DNA of 8,853 bases from DATLZM01 sp035559315 (GTDB lineage Bacteria > Actinomycetota > UBA4738 > HRBIN12), in NCBI GenBank assembly GCA_035559315.1, contig DATMBJ010000146.1, forward strand, positions 1 through 8,853, in the 5' to 3' direction. The translations under genes were made by a program, and so were the position numbers. Under the pieces are notes generated by a model that was not told the origin of the DNA, ran no database searches, and saw nothing but the letters and a program-made list of their open reading frames with translations. Of this stretch, positions 1-5,447 are shown piece by piece. Every line of letters begins with the position of its first letter. Position 1 is the first letter of the stretch.

Positions 1-2721
1 GTTCAGGATGATGTCGACCGGGGTCCCGTCGGCCAGGAACGGCATGTCCTCCTCGGGGAGGATCTTGGCGATCACCCCCTTGTTCCCGTGCCGTCCGGCG
101 AGCTTGTCGCCGTCGGAGATCTTCCGCTTCTGGGCCACGTAGACCCGGACCAGCTGGTTCACCCCGGGCGGGAGCTCGTCGCCGTCCTCGCGGGAGAAGA
201 CCCGGACCCCGATCACCTTCCCCCACTCCCCGTGGGGGACCTTGAGGGAGGTGTCGCGGACCTCCCGCGCCTTCTCGCCGAAGATCGCCCGGAGCAGGCG
301 CTCCTCGGGCGTGAGCTCGGTCTCGCCCTTCGGGGTGACCTTGCCCACGAGGTAGTCGCCGGGCCCGACCTCGGCCCCGATCCGCACGATCCCCCGCTCG
401 TCGAGGTCCTTCAGGATCTCCTCGGCGACGTTGGGGATGTCGCGGGTGATCTCCTCCGCCCCGAGCTTCGTGTCCCGGGCGTCGACCTCGTGCTCCTCGA
501 TGTGGATCGAGGTGAGGATGTCCTCCTTCACGAGGCGCTCGGAGATGATGATGGCGTCCTCGTAGTTGTGGCCCTCCCAGGGCATGTAGGCCACGATCAG
601 GTTCTTCCCCAGCGCGAGCTCGCCGTGGTCGGTGGAGGGCCCGTCCGCGATCACCTGGCCCCGCTGGACCCGGTCGCCCACCCGCACGATCGGCTTCTGG
701 TTCAGGCAGGTGCCCTGGTTCGACCGGCGGAACTTCATGAGCCGGTAGGTCCGGAGGTTCCCGGTCCGCTCCCGGACCACGATCTCGTCGGCCGAGACCT
801 CCTCCACCACCCCGGCCTCCTCGGCGAGCACCACATCGCCGGCGTCCACCGCGGCGCGGAACTCGACCCCGGTGCCGACGAGCGGCGCCTCGGCCCGCAG
901 GAGCGGGACCGCCTGGCGCTGCATGTTCGCCCCCATCAGGGCCCGGTTCGCGTCGTCGTGCTCGAGGAAGGGGATCAGGGCCGCCGCCACCGAGACGATC
1001 TGCTTCGGGGAGACGTCCATGTAGTCCACTTCCTCGGGCGGGACCGAGTCGACCTCGCCGCCCTTGCGCCGGACCAGCACGAGGGGCTCGGCGAACGTCC
1101 CGTCCGGGTTGAGGGGCGCGTTGGCCTGGGCGATGACGTGCTTGTCCTCCTCGTCGGCCGAGAGGTAGTCGATCTTGTTCGTCACCCGGCCGTTCTCCAC
1201 CCGGCGGTAGGGGGTCTCGATGAACCCGAACTCGTTGATCCGGCCGTAGGTCGAGAGCGACCCGATCAGGCCGATGTTCGGGCCCTCCGGGGTCTCGATC
1301 GGGCACATCCGGCCGTAGTGGGAGGGGTGGACGTCCCGGACCTCGAAGCCCGCCCGCTCGCGCGAGAGGCCGCCGGGCCCCAGGGCCGAGAGGCGCCGCT
1401 TGTGGGTGAGCCCGGCCAGCGGGTTGGTCTGGTCCATGAACTGGGAGAGCTGGGAGGTCCCGAAGAACTCCTTGATGGCCGCGACCACCGGGCGGATGTT
1501 GATCAGGGTCTGGGGCGTGATGGCCTCCACGTCCTGGGTGGTCATCCGCTCCTTCACCACCCGCTCCATCCGGGACAGGCCGATCCGGATCTGGTTCTGG
1601 ATCAGCTCGCCGACCGAGCGGAGGCGCCGGTTCCCGAAGTGGTCGATGTCGTCGGGGTCGTAGCCCTCCTCCCCCGCGTGGAGCTTCACCAGGTAGCGGA
1701 CGGTCTTCAGGATGTCCTCGTAGGTGAGGATCGGCTTGTAGCGGGGGCCGCCCTCTCCCTGCTCGTCCTTCTGGAGCGCCGACCAGACCCGGTAGCGGGG
1801 CTGTTCCCACCCCCGGCGGTCGGGGTTGTCGAGCTCCTGGAGCGCCTTGAACCGGGCCCGGAGCTGCTGCTGCAGCACGCCCTCGGCCGGGCCGAGCTTC
1901 TTGTCGACCTTGTGCCGGCCCACCCGGGCCAGGTCGTAGCGCTTGGGGTTGAAGAACAGGTTCTCGAGGAGCGTCCGGGCCGACTCGGCCGTGGGCGGCT
2001 CGCCCGGCCGGAGCTTCCGGTAGATGTCCTCCAGGGCTTCCTCGGGCGTGTGGACGTGGTCCCGCTCCAGGGTGAGCTTGATCGAGACGGCGTCCTCGAA
2101 GAGCTCGAGGATCTCCTCCTCGCTCCAGCCCAGGGCCTTGAGGAGCACGGTGACGTTCTGGCGGCGCTTGCGGTCGATCCGTACCCCGACCGTGTCCCGC
2201 TTGTCGACGTCGAACTCGAGCCACGCCCCCCGGCTGGGGATGACCCTGGCGACGTAGACGTCCTTGTCGGAGGTCTTGTCGAGCTCCCTGCTGAAGTAGA
2301 CCCCGGGCGAGCGAACGAGCTGGGAGACGACGACCCGCTCGGTGCCGTTGATGATGAACGTCCCCCGCTCGGTCATCATGGGGAAGTCCCCCATGAAGAC
2401 CTCCTGCTCCTTGATCTCGCCCGTGACCTTGTTCACGAAGGTGGCCTCGACGAACAGGGGGGCGGCGTAGGTCTGGTCCTTGTCCCGGCACTCCTCCTCG
2501 GAGTACTTGATGTCCTTGAAGTGGTGCCGGCCGAAGTAGAGCTGGAACTGCTCGGTGAAGTCCTCGATGGGCGAGACCTCCTCGAGGACCTCCCGGATCC
2601 CCTCGTCGAGGAGCCACCGGAACGACTCCCGCTGGATGCCGATCAGGTCCGGGAGCGGCAGCACCTCGTCGATCTTGGCGAAGCTGACGCGCTCACGGAC
2701 GGGCACGAACGAGTCAGGCAA
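1..2721 (-). CDS. rpoB: DNA-directed RNA polymerase subunit beta, C-terminus cut by window edge
   Basis: This is the beta subunit of RNA polymerase, forming one side of the catalytic cleft. The first 907 residues are present, ending in MPFLADGTPVDIILN; by comparison with actinobacterial RpoB roughly 250 residues are missing. Visible blocks include FMGDFPMMTERGTFIINGTE in the N-terminal lobe, the rifampicin-pocket stretch with S/Q/F-M-D430, H440 and S445 in the drug-sensitive state, and EGHNYEDAIIISERLVKED and KVPHGEWGKVIGVRVFSRED near the active-site side. The TTG start at 2721 is chosen because a G7 Shine-Dalgarno run ends about 7 nt before it and the protein then reads MPDSFVPVRERVSFAKI; an internal GTG at 2706 is the alternative. 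Residues about 278-328 (VLQQQLRARFKALQELDN onward) form a charged insertion that I do not recall from mycobacterial RpoB, where the segment is about 10 residues. It has its own promoter; rpoC should follow outside the window. Confidence 0.98.
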   Translation of the reverse strand, partial: MPDSFVPVRERVSFAKIDEVLPLPDLIGIQRESFRWLLDEGIREVLEEVSPIEDFTEQFQLYFGRHHFKDIKYSEEECRDKDQTYAAPLFVEATFVNKVTGEIKEQEVFMGDFPMMTERGTFIINGTERVVVSQLVRSPGVYFSRELDKTSDKDVYVARVIPSRGAWLEFDVDKRDTVGVRIDRKRRQNVTVLLKALGWSEEEILELFEDAVSIKLTLERDHVHTPEEALEDIYRKLRPGEPPTAESARTLLENLFFNPKRYDLARVGRHKVDKKLGPAEGVLQQQLRARFKALQELDNPDRRGWEQPRYRVWSALQKDEQGEGGPRYKPILTYEDILKTVRYLVKLHAGEEGYDPDDIDHFGNRRLRSVGELIQNQIRIGLSRMERVVKERMTTQDVEAITPQTLINIRPVVAAIKEFFGTSQLSQFMDQTNPLAGLTHKRRLSALGPGGLSRERAGFEVRDVHPSHYGRMCPIETPEGPNIGLIGSLSTYGRINEFGFIETPYRRVENGRVTNKIDYLSADEEDKHVIAQANAPLNPDGTFAEPLVLVRRKGGEVDSVPPEEVDYMDVSPKQIVSVAAALIPFLEHDDANRALMGANMQRQAVPLLRAEAPLVGTGVEFRAAVDAGDVVLAEEAGVVEEVSADEIVVRERTGNLRTYRLMKFRRSNQGTCLNQKPIVRVGDRVQRGQVIADGPSTDHGELALGKNLIVAYMPWEGHNYEDAIIISERLVKEDILTSIHIEEHEVDARDTKLGAEEITRDIPNVAEEILKDLDERGIVRIGAEVGPGDYLVGKVTPKGETELTPEERLLRAIFGEKAREVRDTSLKVPHGEWGKVIGVRVFSREDGDELPPGVNQLVRVYVAQKRKISDGDKLAGRHGNKGVIAKILPEEDMPFLADGTPVDIILN

Positions 2722-2727
2722 CGGTGA

Positions 2728-2735
2728 TCCCCCCC
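2728..2735 (-). promoter_or_regulatory. Shine-Dalgarno run deciding the TTG start of rpoB
   Basis: A GGGGGGGA run lies 6 nt before the TTG at 2721-2719 on the minus strand. No ATG or GTG nearer the conserved N-terminus has a comparable site, so the TTG is preferred over the in-frame GTG at 2706. The rule used is established Shine-Dalgarno spacing; the choice is inference. Confidence 0.6.
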
Positions 2736-2753
2736 AGGGAAGCTGTAACGGGC

Positions 2754-2808
2754 GTCATCCGGACGCGGCGGACGGCACGGCGAACGGGTAGTCTACGCGG
2801 TCATCCGG
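2754..2808. repeat. pair of 9-bp direct repeats in the rpoB promoter and leader
   Basis: GTCATCCGG (plus strand) occurs at 2754-2762 and at 2800-2808, 46 bp apart. One copy sits in the spacer of the rpoB promoter and the other in the 5' leader. They could be an operator pair, but in a GC-rich sequence two 9-mers can match by chance. Confidence 0.35.
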
Positions 2809-2818
2809 GCACAGTCAA
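2790..2818 (-). promoter_or_regulatory. rpoB promoter, housekeeping sigma type
   Basis: On the minus strand the -35 box TTGACT (2818-2813) is followed after exactly 17 nt by the -10 box TAGACT (2795-2790). This is 5 of 6 and 4 of 6 matches to TTGACA/TATAAT with ideal spacing; TAGACT-like -10 boxes are common in Actinomycetota. Predicted transcription start is near 2783, giving a leader of about 62 nt before the TTG. It lies just after a hairpin that may end the upstream unit, so rpoB can be transcribed independently of rplJL. Confidence 0.8.
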
Positions 2819-2820
2819 CC

Positions 2821-2844
2821 CGCCCGCCGCGGTCCGCGCGGGCG
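2821..2844 (-). terminator. GC-rich hairpin after the XRE/RmlC-like unit
   Basis: Arms CGCCCGC (2844-2838) and GCGGGCG (2827-2821) on the minus strand pair over 7 bp, and the loop can add 3 more inner pairs. It lies about 33 nt after the cupin stop and just ahead of the rpoB -35 box. No U tract follows, so it would be a non-canonical terminator of the kind proposed for high-GC Actinomycetota, or only structure. Confidence 0.35.
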
Positions 2845-2876
2845 CGCCTGAACCTTAGCGCCCCGGCGGCCCCGGG

Positions 2877-3437
2877 TCAACCCGGGCTCCCCCGCCAGGA
2901 GGGGGCGGCCGCCCGGGCCTCCGCCAGCGGTGGGCCTTCCCGGTCGCGGTCGGAGAGGACCGGTTCCCGGGAAGGCCAGGAGATCCCCACCGCGGGGTCG
3001 TCCCAGGCGAGCCCGTGCTCGTCCTCCCCCGTGAAGTAGGCGTCCACGAGGTACAGGAGCCGGACCTCTCCCACCGCGTAGAAGCCGTGGGCCACCCCCG
3101 GCGGGAGGTAGAGGGCCCGGAGCCCCTCGGCCGGGTCCAGGAGCAGCTCCGCCTTCCGGCCCTCGGTGGGCGAGCCGCGCCTGAGGTCGTACAGGCCGAC
3201 GAAGGCCGGCCCCGCCAGGAAGCACCAGTAGTCGGCCTGGCGGCGGTGGAAGTGGAGCCCCCGCAGGACCCCCGGCCGGGAGACCGAGAGGTTCGCCTGC
3301 ACCACCTCCCGGGCGCCGGGCACCCAGGCCCGCCGGAAGACCTCGGAGAGCGAGCCCCGGCCGTCGGTGTGCGTCGGGAGCCCGAGGAGCAGCGCGCCCT
3401 CGATGCCGACCCCGCGGACGTCGGCGGGCCCGCCCAT
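2877..3437 (-). CDS. RmlC-like cupin, dTDP-4-dehydrorhamnose 3,5-epimerase family
   Basis: This 186-aa protein has the jelly-roll fold signature of the RmlC family, which epimerises C3 and C5 of dTDP-4-keto-6-deoxyglucose during dTDP-rhamnose synthesis. Seen in order: DGRGSLSEVFRR (about 25-36), VLRGLHFHRRQADYW (57-71) with the family's catalytic His at H62, DLRRGSPTEG (84-93), LYLPPGVAHGFY (109-120), and WDDPAVGISWP (145-155). Length matches the family (about 180). The usual Q-G-K segment after the catalytic His reads Q-A-D-Y, so the lysine that helps bind or activate substrate appears absent. The general-acid tyrosine could be Y129 or Y134. It may therefore be a related sugar-nucleotide isomerase or epimerase rather than true RmlC, and I give no symbol. 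The ATG at 3437 starts 10 nt after the XRE gene stop, implying co-transcription. No rmlA, rmlB or rmlD lies nearby. Confidence 0.85.
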   Translation of the reverse strand: MGGPADVRGVGIEGALLLGLPTHTDGRGSLSEVFRRAWVPGAREVVQANLSVSRPGVLRGLHFHRRQADYWCFLAGPAFVGLYDLRRGSPTEGRKAELLLDPAEGLRALYLPPGVAHGFYAVGEVRLLYLVDAYFTGEDEHGLAWDDPAVGISWPSREPVLSDRDREGPPLAEARAAAPSWRGSPG

Positions 3438-3447
3438 CCCGCGGCCG

Positions 3448-3885
3448 TCAGTCGGAGAGCCGGTCCCCGCCCTCCGCGAGCCAGCGCTCGACCGACTCCA
3501 CCGTCGCGGCGGCCTGCTCGTCGATCCGCTCGCCGCCGAGCCCGGCCGGCTCGGACGCCCGGAGCGCCTCCACGAGGTCGGCCAGCGCGTTGGCGACCCG
3601 GGCGGCCCGCTCGGCGGAGTCGATCCGGATCCCCCGGGCGTCGAGCGCCGCGAAGAACCCCTCCAGGGCGGCCCGCTCGTCCCCGAGGAGGGAGGCCTCC
3701 GACACCCCGAGCGCCCGCGCCAGCCGCTCCAGGGTGTGGATCGAGGGCGAGACGTGCCCGTTCTCGTAGCGGGAGAGGCGGGCCTTGGGGATCCCGGAGA
3801 TCTCCTCCAGGTCGGACTGGGAGAGGCCCGCCCTGATCCTGGCCTCCCGGAGGCGCTGCCCGAACGTCTTCCCGTCGCTCCGCAT
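3448..3885 (-). CDS. XRE-family helix-turn-helix transcriptional regulator
   Basis: This 145-aa protein begins with a Cro/C1-type DNA-binding domain at about residues 8-67: FGQRLREARIRAGLSQSDLE, then the recognition helix region ISGIPKARLSRYENGHVSPS, then TLERLARALGV. R39-Y40-E41-N42-G43 is the typical end of this domain. The C-terminal half (about 68-145) is Ala/Glu-rich and probably helical; no ligand-binding or protease domain is recognisable. The ATG at 3885 is preceded by AAGGGGGG about 9 nt away. It leads a two-gene unit with the RmlC-like cupin and has a possible extended -10 promoter and an inverted repeat upstream that could be its own operator. It sits between rplL and rpoB, an unusual place for a regulator. 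The target is unknown; autoregulation or control of the cupin gene is inference. Confidence 0.9.
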   Translation of the reverse strand: MRSDGKTFGQRLREARIRAGLSQSDLEEISGIPKARLSRYENGHVSPSIHTLERLARALGVSEASLLGDERAALEGFFAALDARGIRIDSAERAARVANALADLVEALRASEPAGLGGERIDEQAAATVESVERWLAEGGDRLSD

Positions 3886-3937
3886 GGCCCGCGCCCCCCT
3901 TCCCGAGCTCAGGTTGCGTGAGCGGGCACTCGCGCGC

Positions 3938-3946
3938 AGCCTAGCA
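3938..3946 (-). promoter_or_regulatory. extended -10 promoter candidate for the XRE/RmlC-like unit
   Basis: On the minus strand TGC directly precedes TAGGCT (3943-3938), giving an extended -10 element TGnTAnnnT. No good -35 box is found at 16-18 nt, which is tolerated in extended -10 promoters. Predicted start is near 3931, with a leader of about 45 nt before the ATG at 3885. Confidence 0.5.
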
Positions 3947-3962
3947 CAGCGCCCGCCGGACG

Positions 3963-3991
3963 CCGGAAGTGACGATCCGTCGCGCTTCCGG
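3963..3991 (-). other. inverted repeat upstream of the XRE gene: operator or hairpin
   Basis: CCGGAAG (3963-3969) and CTTCCGG (3985-3991) form a perfect 7-bp inverted repeat. Inside it GACG (3971-3974) and CGTC (3978-3981) pair again around a 3-nt loop, with one side 2 nt longer. It covers about -32 to -60 relative to the predicted XRE gene start and lies about 45 nt after rplL. It may be an XRE operator or a terminator for rplJL; no U tract follows it. Confidence 0.45.
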
Positions 3992-4015
3992 GCTCCCCGC
4001 TGTGCACCGCGCCCA

Positions 4016-4031
4016 CCGGGGTCCGCCCCGG
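4016..4031 (-). terminator. hairpin just after rplL
   Basis: Minus-strand CCGGGG and CCCCGG pair over 6 bp around the loop CGGA, starting 5 nt after the rplL stop. There is no U tract. It may end or weaken rplJL transcription together with the dyad at 3963-3991, but the evidence is structural only. Confidence 0.35.
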
Positions 4032-4036
4032 GCCCC

Positions 4037-4432
4037 TCACTTGATCTCGACCGTGGCCCCCGCCGCCTCGAGCTGCTCCTTGGCCTTCTCGGCGGTCTCC
4101 TTGTTCACCCGCTCGAGGACCGGCTTGGGGGCGCCGTCCACGAGGTCCTTGGCCTCCTTCAGGCCGAGGTTGGTGAGGGCCCGCACCTCCTTGATGACCT
4201 GGATCTTCTTGTCGCCCGCGGAGGTGAGGATCACGTCGAACTCCGTCTTCTCCTCGGCCTCCTCGGCGGCCGCCGGGGCCCCGGCCGCCGGCGCCGCCGC
4301 CACGGGGGCCGCCACGGCCGCCTGGACCTCGAAGGTCTCCTCGAACTTCTTCACGAACTCGGACAGCTCGAGGAGGGTCATCCCCTTGAACTGCTCGAGC
4401 AGCTCGTCGGTGCTGAGCTTCTTGGTCGCCAC
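4037..4432 (-). CDS. rplL: 50S ribosomal protein L7/L12
   Basis: This is the 131-aa stalk protein that dimerises, binds the C-terminal helix of L10 and recruits translation factors to the ribosome. The N-terminal dimerisation domain is MATKKLSTDELLEQFKGMTL through about residue 37. The flexible Ala/Pro-rich hinge covers about 38-57 (VAAPVAAAPAAGAPAAA). The C-terminal factor-binding domain (about 62-131) carries FDVILTSAGDKKIQVIKEVR and LTNLGLKEAKDLVDGAPKPV. Length is normal for the family. The GTG start at 4432 is chosen because AAGGAG (4445-4440) precedes it by 7 nt and MATKKLSTDE is the typical N-terminus. The gene starts 4 nt after the rplJ stop, so it is translated from the same mRNA and probably coupled to it. 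Confidence 0.97.
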   Translation of the reverse strand: MATKKLSTDELLEQFKGMTLLELSEFVKKFEETFEVQAAVAAPVAAAPAAGAPAAAEEAEEKTEFDVILTSAGDKKIQVIKEVRALTNLGLKEAKDLVDGAPKPVLERVNKETAEKAKEQLEAAGATVEIK

Positions 4433-4436
4433 CTCG

Positions 4437-5090
4437 TCACTCCTTCCCTTCCTCGTCGGACGCTCCGTCCCCCGGAGCCGCCGGGGCTCCCCCGTCGTCG
4501 CCGGCCGCGGTCGTCGCCGCCTGCCCGTCGCCTCCCTCCGCGACCCCAGCGGTGGCACCTCCCGCGGCGGGCTCGGCCGAGCGCTTCTCCCGGTACGCCT
4601 CGAGCACGGCCAGGAAGCGGGCCTGGACCGCCTGGAAGGCGTAGGCGGCGCGGGCCAGCTCCGCCACCAGCGCGCCCGCGACCCTGGCGAGGAGCGCCTC
4701 CCGCGACTCGAGCGTCGCGAGGCGCTGCGCGTCCTCGGCCGACAGCACCCGCCCCTCCAGCCAGGCCCCCTTGAGGACGAGCGCCGGGAACCGCCTGGCC
4801 GCGTCCACCACCCGCTTGGCCGCCGCCACGGGGTCGCCGAAGGCGAACGTCACCGCCGTGGGGCCCTGGAGGAGCCGCTCGAGCTCCGCGAGACCGGCCT
4901 CCTCGGCGGCGAGCTTGAACAGCGTGTTCTTCACCACCGAGAACCTGGCGTCGGCCTCCGCCAGGGCCCGGCGGAGCTCGGTCGCGTCGGCGACCGAGAG
5001 CCCCTCGAACCCGGTGAGCAGGAGCGCCTGGGAGCCCCGGATCCGCTCCGCGAGCTCCTTCACCTTCTCGACCTTCTCCGCCCTGGGCAT
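4437..5090 (-). CDS. rplJ: 50S ribosomal protein L10 with long acidic C-terminal tail
   Basis: L10 anchors the L7/L12 stalk to 23S rRNA and, with L12 bound, represses its own operon. The protein has 217 residues. The N-terminal rRNA-binding domain is recognised by MPRAEKVEKVKELAERIRGS, LSVADATELRRALAEADARF and the motif SVVKNTLFKLAAEEAG (51-66). FALVLKGAWLEGR-like sequence near 101-114 and the helical RVAGALVAELARAAYAFQAV region lead to the L12-binding helix ending near YREKR (166-170). Residues 171-217 are an Ala/Gly/Asp/Glu-rich low-complexity tail, which most L10 proteins (about 165-180 residues) lack. The ATG at 5090 follows GAGAGGGA at good spacing. Upstream is a dedicated RNA leader and a promoter; rplK and rplA do not precede it here. 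Confidence 0.97.
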   Translation of the reverse strand: MPRAEKVEKVKELAERIRGSQALLLTGFEGLSVADATELRRALAEADARFSVVKNTLFKLAAEEAGLAELERLLQGPTAVTFAFGDPVAAAKRVVDAARRFPALVLKGAWLEGRVLSAEDAQRLATLESREALLARVAGALVAELARAAYAFQAVQARFLAVLEAYREKRSAEPAAGGATAGVAEGGDGQAATTAAGDDGGAPAAPGDGASDEEGKE

Positions 5091-5107
5091 CGGTCCCTCT
5101 CCCGGGG

Positions 5108-5141
5108 ATAAGGAAGCGCCCCCGCGGACAGGCGGAGGCGC
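5108..5141 (-). terminator. attenuator hairpin in the rplJ leader
   Basis: On the minus strand GCGCCTCCGC (5141-5132) pairs with GCGGGGGCGC (5125-5116) over 10 bp with one G-U pair, around the 6-nt loop CTGTCC. TTCCTTAT (5115-5108) follows directly. It sits between the L10-binding element and rplJ, 18 nt before the ATG, so it would stop transcription before the gene. GGGGCGC at 5210-5204 could pair with the first arm (7 bp with one G-U) as an antiterminator, and that segment overlaps the L10-site helix. This matches the attenuation control known for the Bacillus subtilis rplJL operon; the alternative pairing is inference. Confidence 0.75.
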
Positions 5142-5158
5142 GCGCGGAACGCAGCGGT

Positions 5159-5223
5159 CCTGTGCCTCGGCAGGTACCCCGGCCCGGGGATCATGCGCGC
5201 GCGGCGCCCCTGCTGTCTGCGGC
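5159..5223 (-). promoter_or_regulatory. L10 leader, autoregulatory binding site for the L10(L12)4 complex
   Basis: On the minus strand GCC-GCAGACA-GCAGG (5223-5209) pairs with CCTGC-CGA-GGC (5174-5164). The helices GCAGG/CCTGC and GCC/GGC flank a 7-by-3 asymmetric internal loop, the kink-turn architecture of the L10_leader RNA family, including the near-invariant AGACAGCAGG and CCTGCCGAGG strings. An apical stem CCCCG/CGGGG (about 5189-5177) fills the loop. The element lies directly before an attenuator and rplJ, the expected position. Binding of excess L10(L12)4 here would reduce rplJL expression. The identification rests on remembered family consensus. Confidence 0.8.
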
Positions 5224-5229
5224 GGTCCC

Positions 5230-5258
5230 AGGGTAGCGGGCGCCGCCGGCCCCGACAA
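5230..5258 (-). promoter_or_regulatory. rplJL promoter candidate
   Basis: Minus-strand -35 TTGTCG (5258-5253) and -10 TACCCT (5235-5230) are separated by 17 nt. The -35 matches 4 of 6 consensus bases and the -10 matches the T-A-n-n-n-T frame. The predicted start near 5223 coincides with the first base of the L10 leader base stem. A stronger promoter further upstream cannot be excluded. Confidence 0.5.
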
Positions 5259-5280
5259 ACGACTCGGTCGAAGGTCGGGG
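5250..5280. other. 31-bp dyad overlapping the rplJ -35 box
   Basis: Outer arms CCCCGAC (5250-5256) and GTCGGGG (5274-5280) are perfect 7-bp inverted repeats. Inner arms CGAC (5260-5263) and GTCG (5267-5270) add a second perfect layer around TCG. The 3-nt gaps on each side are equal in length, so the whole element is symmetric about 5265. It covers the proposed rplJ -35 box and lies in the divergent region shared with the response-regulator gene. A dimeric regulator could bind it; which one is unknown. Confidence 0.55.
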
Positions 5281-5282
5281 GT

Positions 5283-5351
5283 GGGTCGGCCTCCCGGGCG
5301 TCGCCCGCCGTGCCCCCTCCCTCACGCACGAGGCCCGAACGAGGGTCGGCC
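5283..5351. repeat. 9-bp direct repeats 60 bp apart in the rplJ/regulator intergenic region
   Basis: GGGTCGGCC occurs at 5283-5291 and 5343-5351. The remaining stretch between the rplJ promoter region and the response-regulator gene (about 5281-5416) shows no convincing plus-strand promoter, no small gene with a ribosome binding site and no RNA gene that I can recognise. Confidence 0.3.
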
Positions 5352-5416
5352 CATCTGGGAGCCCGAAGCCGCCCGCCCGCGGGATGCGCGCCGGCCGCCG
5401 CCGGTCGCACGATGAC

Positions 5417-5438
5417 CCCGGCGTTCCACGCCGGGAGG
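5417..5438 (+). promoter_or_regulatory. hairpin covering the ribosome binding site of the response regulator
   Basis: CCCGGCG (5417-5423) pairs with CGCCGGG (5429-5435) around TTCCA. The second arm contains the first three bases of the Shine-Dalgarno site GGGAGG (5433-5438), which lies 9 nt before the GTG at 5448. If the mRNA starts upstream of 5417 the site would be partly masked. The Shine-Dalgarno site also decides the GTG start over the ATG at 5412. Confidence 0.45.
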
Positions 5439-5447
5439 TCGCGGTCC

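Noticed and set aside
1375..1450. Rifampicin-resistance substitution in RpoB
   Set aside because: The positions equivalent to the usual resistance sites are Asp, His and Ser, the sensitive state.
88..2727. An 879-codon open frame on the plus strand
   Set aside because: It is the exact antisense of rpoB; high GC removes stop codons on the opposite strand, and the translation is Leu/Val/Asp/Arg-rich low-complexity sequence without family features.
4433..4558. N-terminal extension of rplL
   Set aside because: It overlaps the end of rplJ, and the conserved MATKKLSTDE start with AAGGAG 7 nt upstream is clearly at 4432.
5060..5195. Possible leader peptide starting at an ATG inside the rplJ leader
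   Set aside because: It runs past the rplJ start in another frame, is Arg-rich and has no ribosome binding site; RNA structure explains the region better.
5193..5447. N-terminal extension of the response regulator to an upstream ATG
   Set aside because: The extension runs through the dyad, the rplJ promoter and the hairpin; it is Arg/Pro-rich and has no ribosome binding site, whereas GTG 5448 has GGGAGG at 9 nt.
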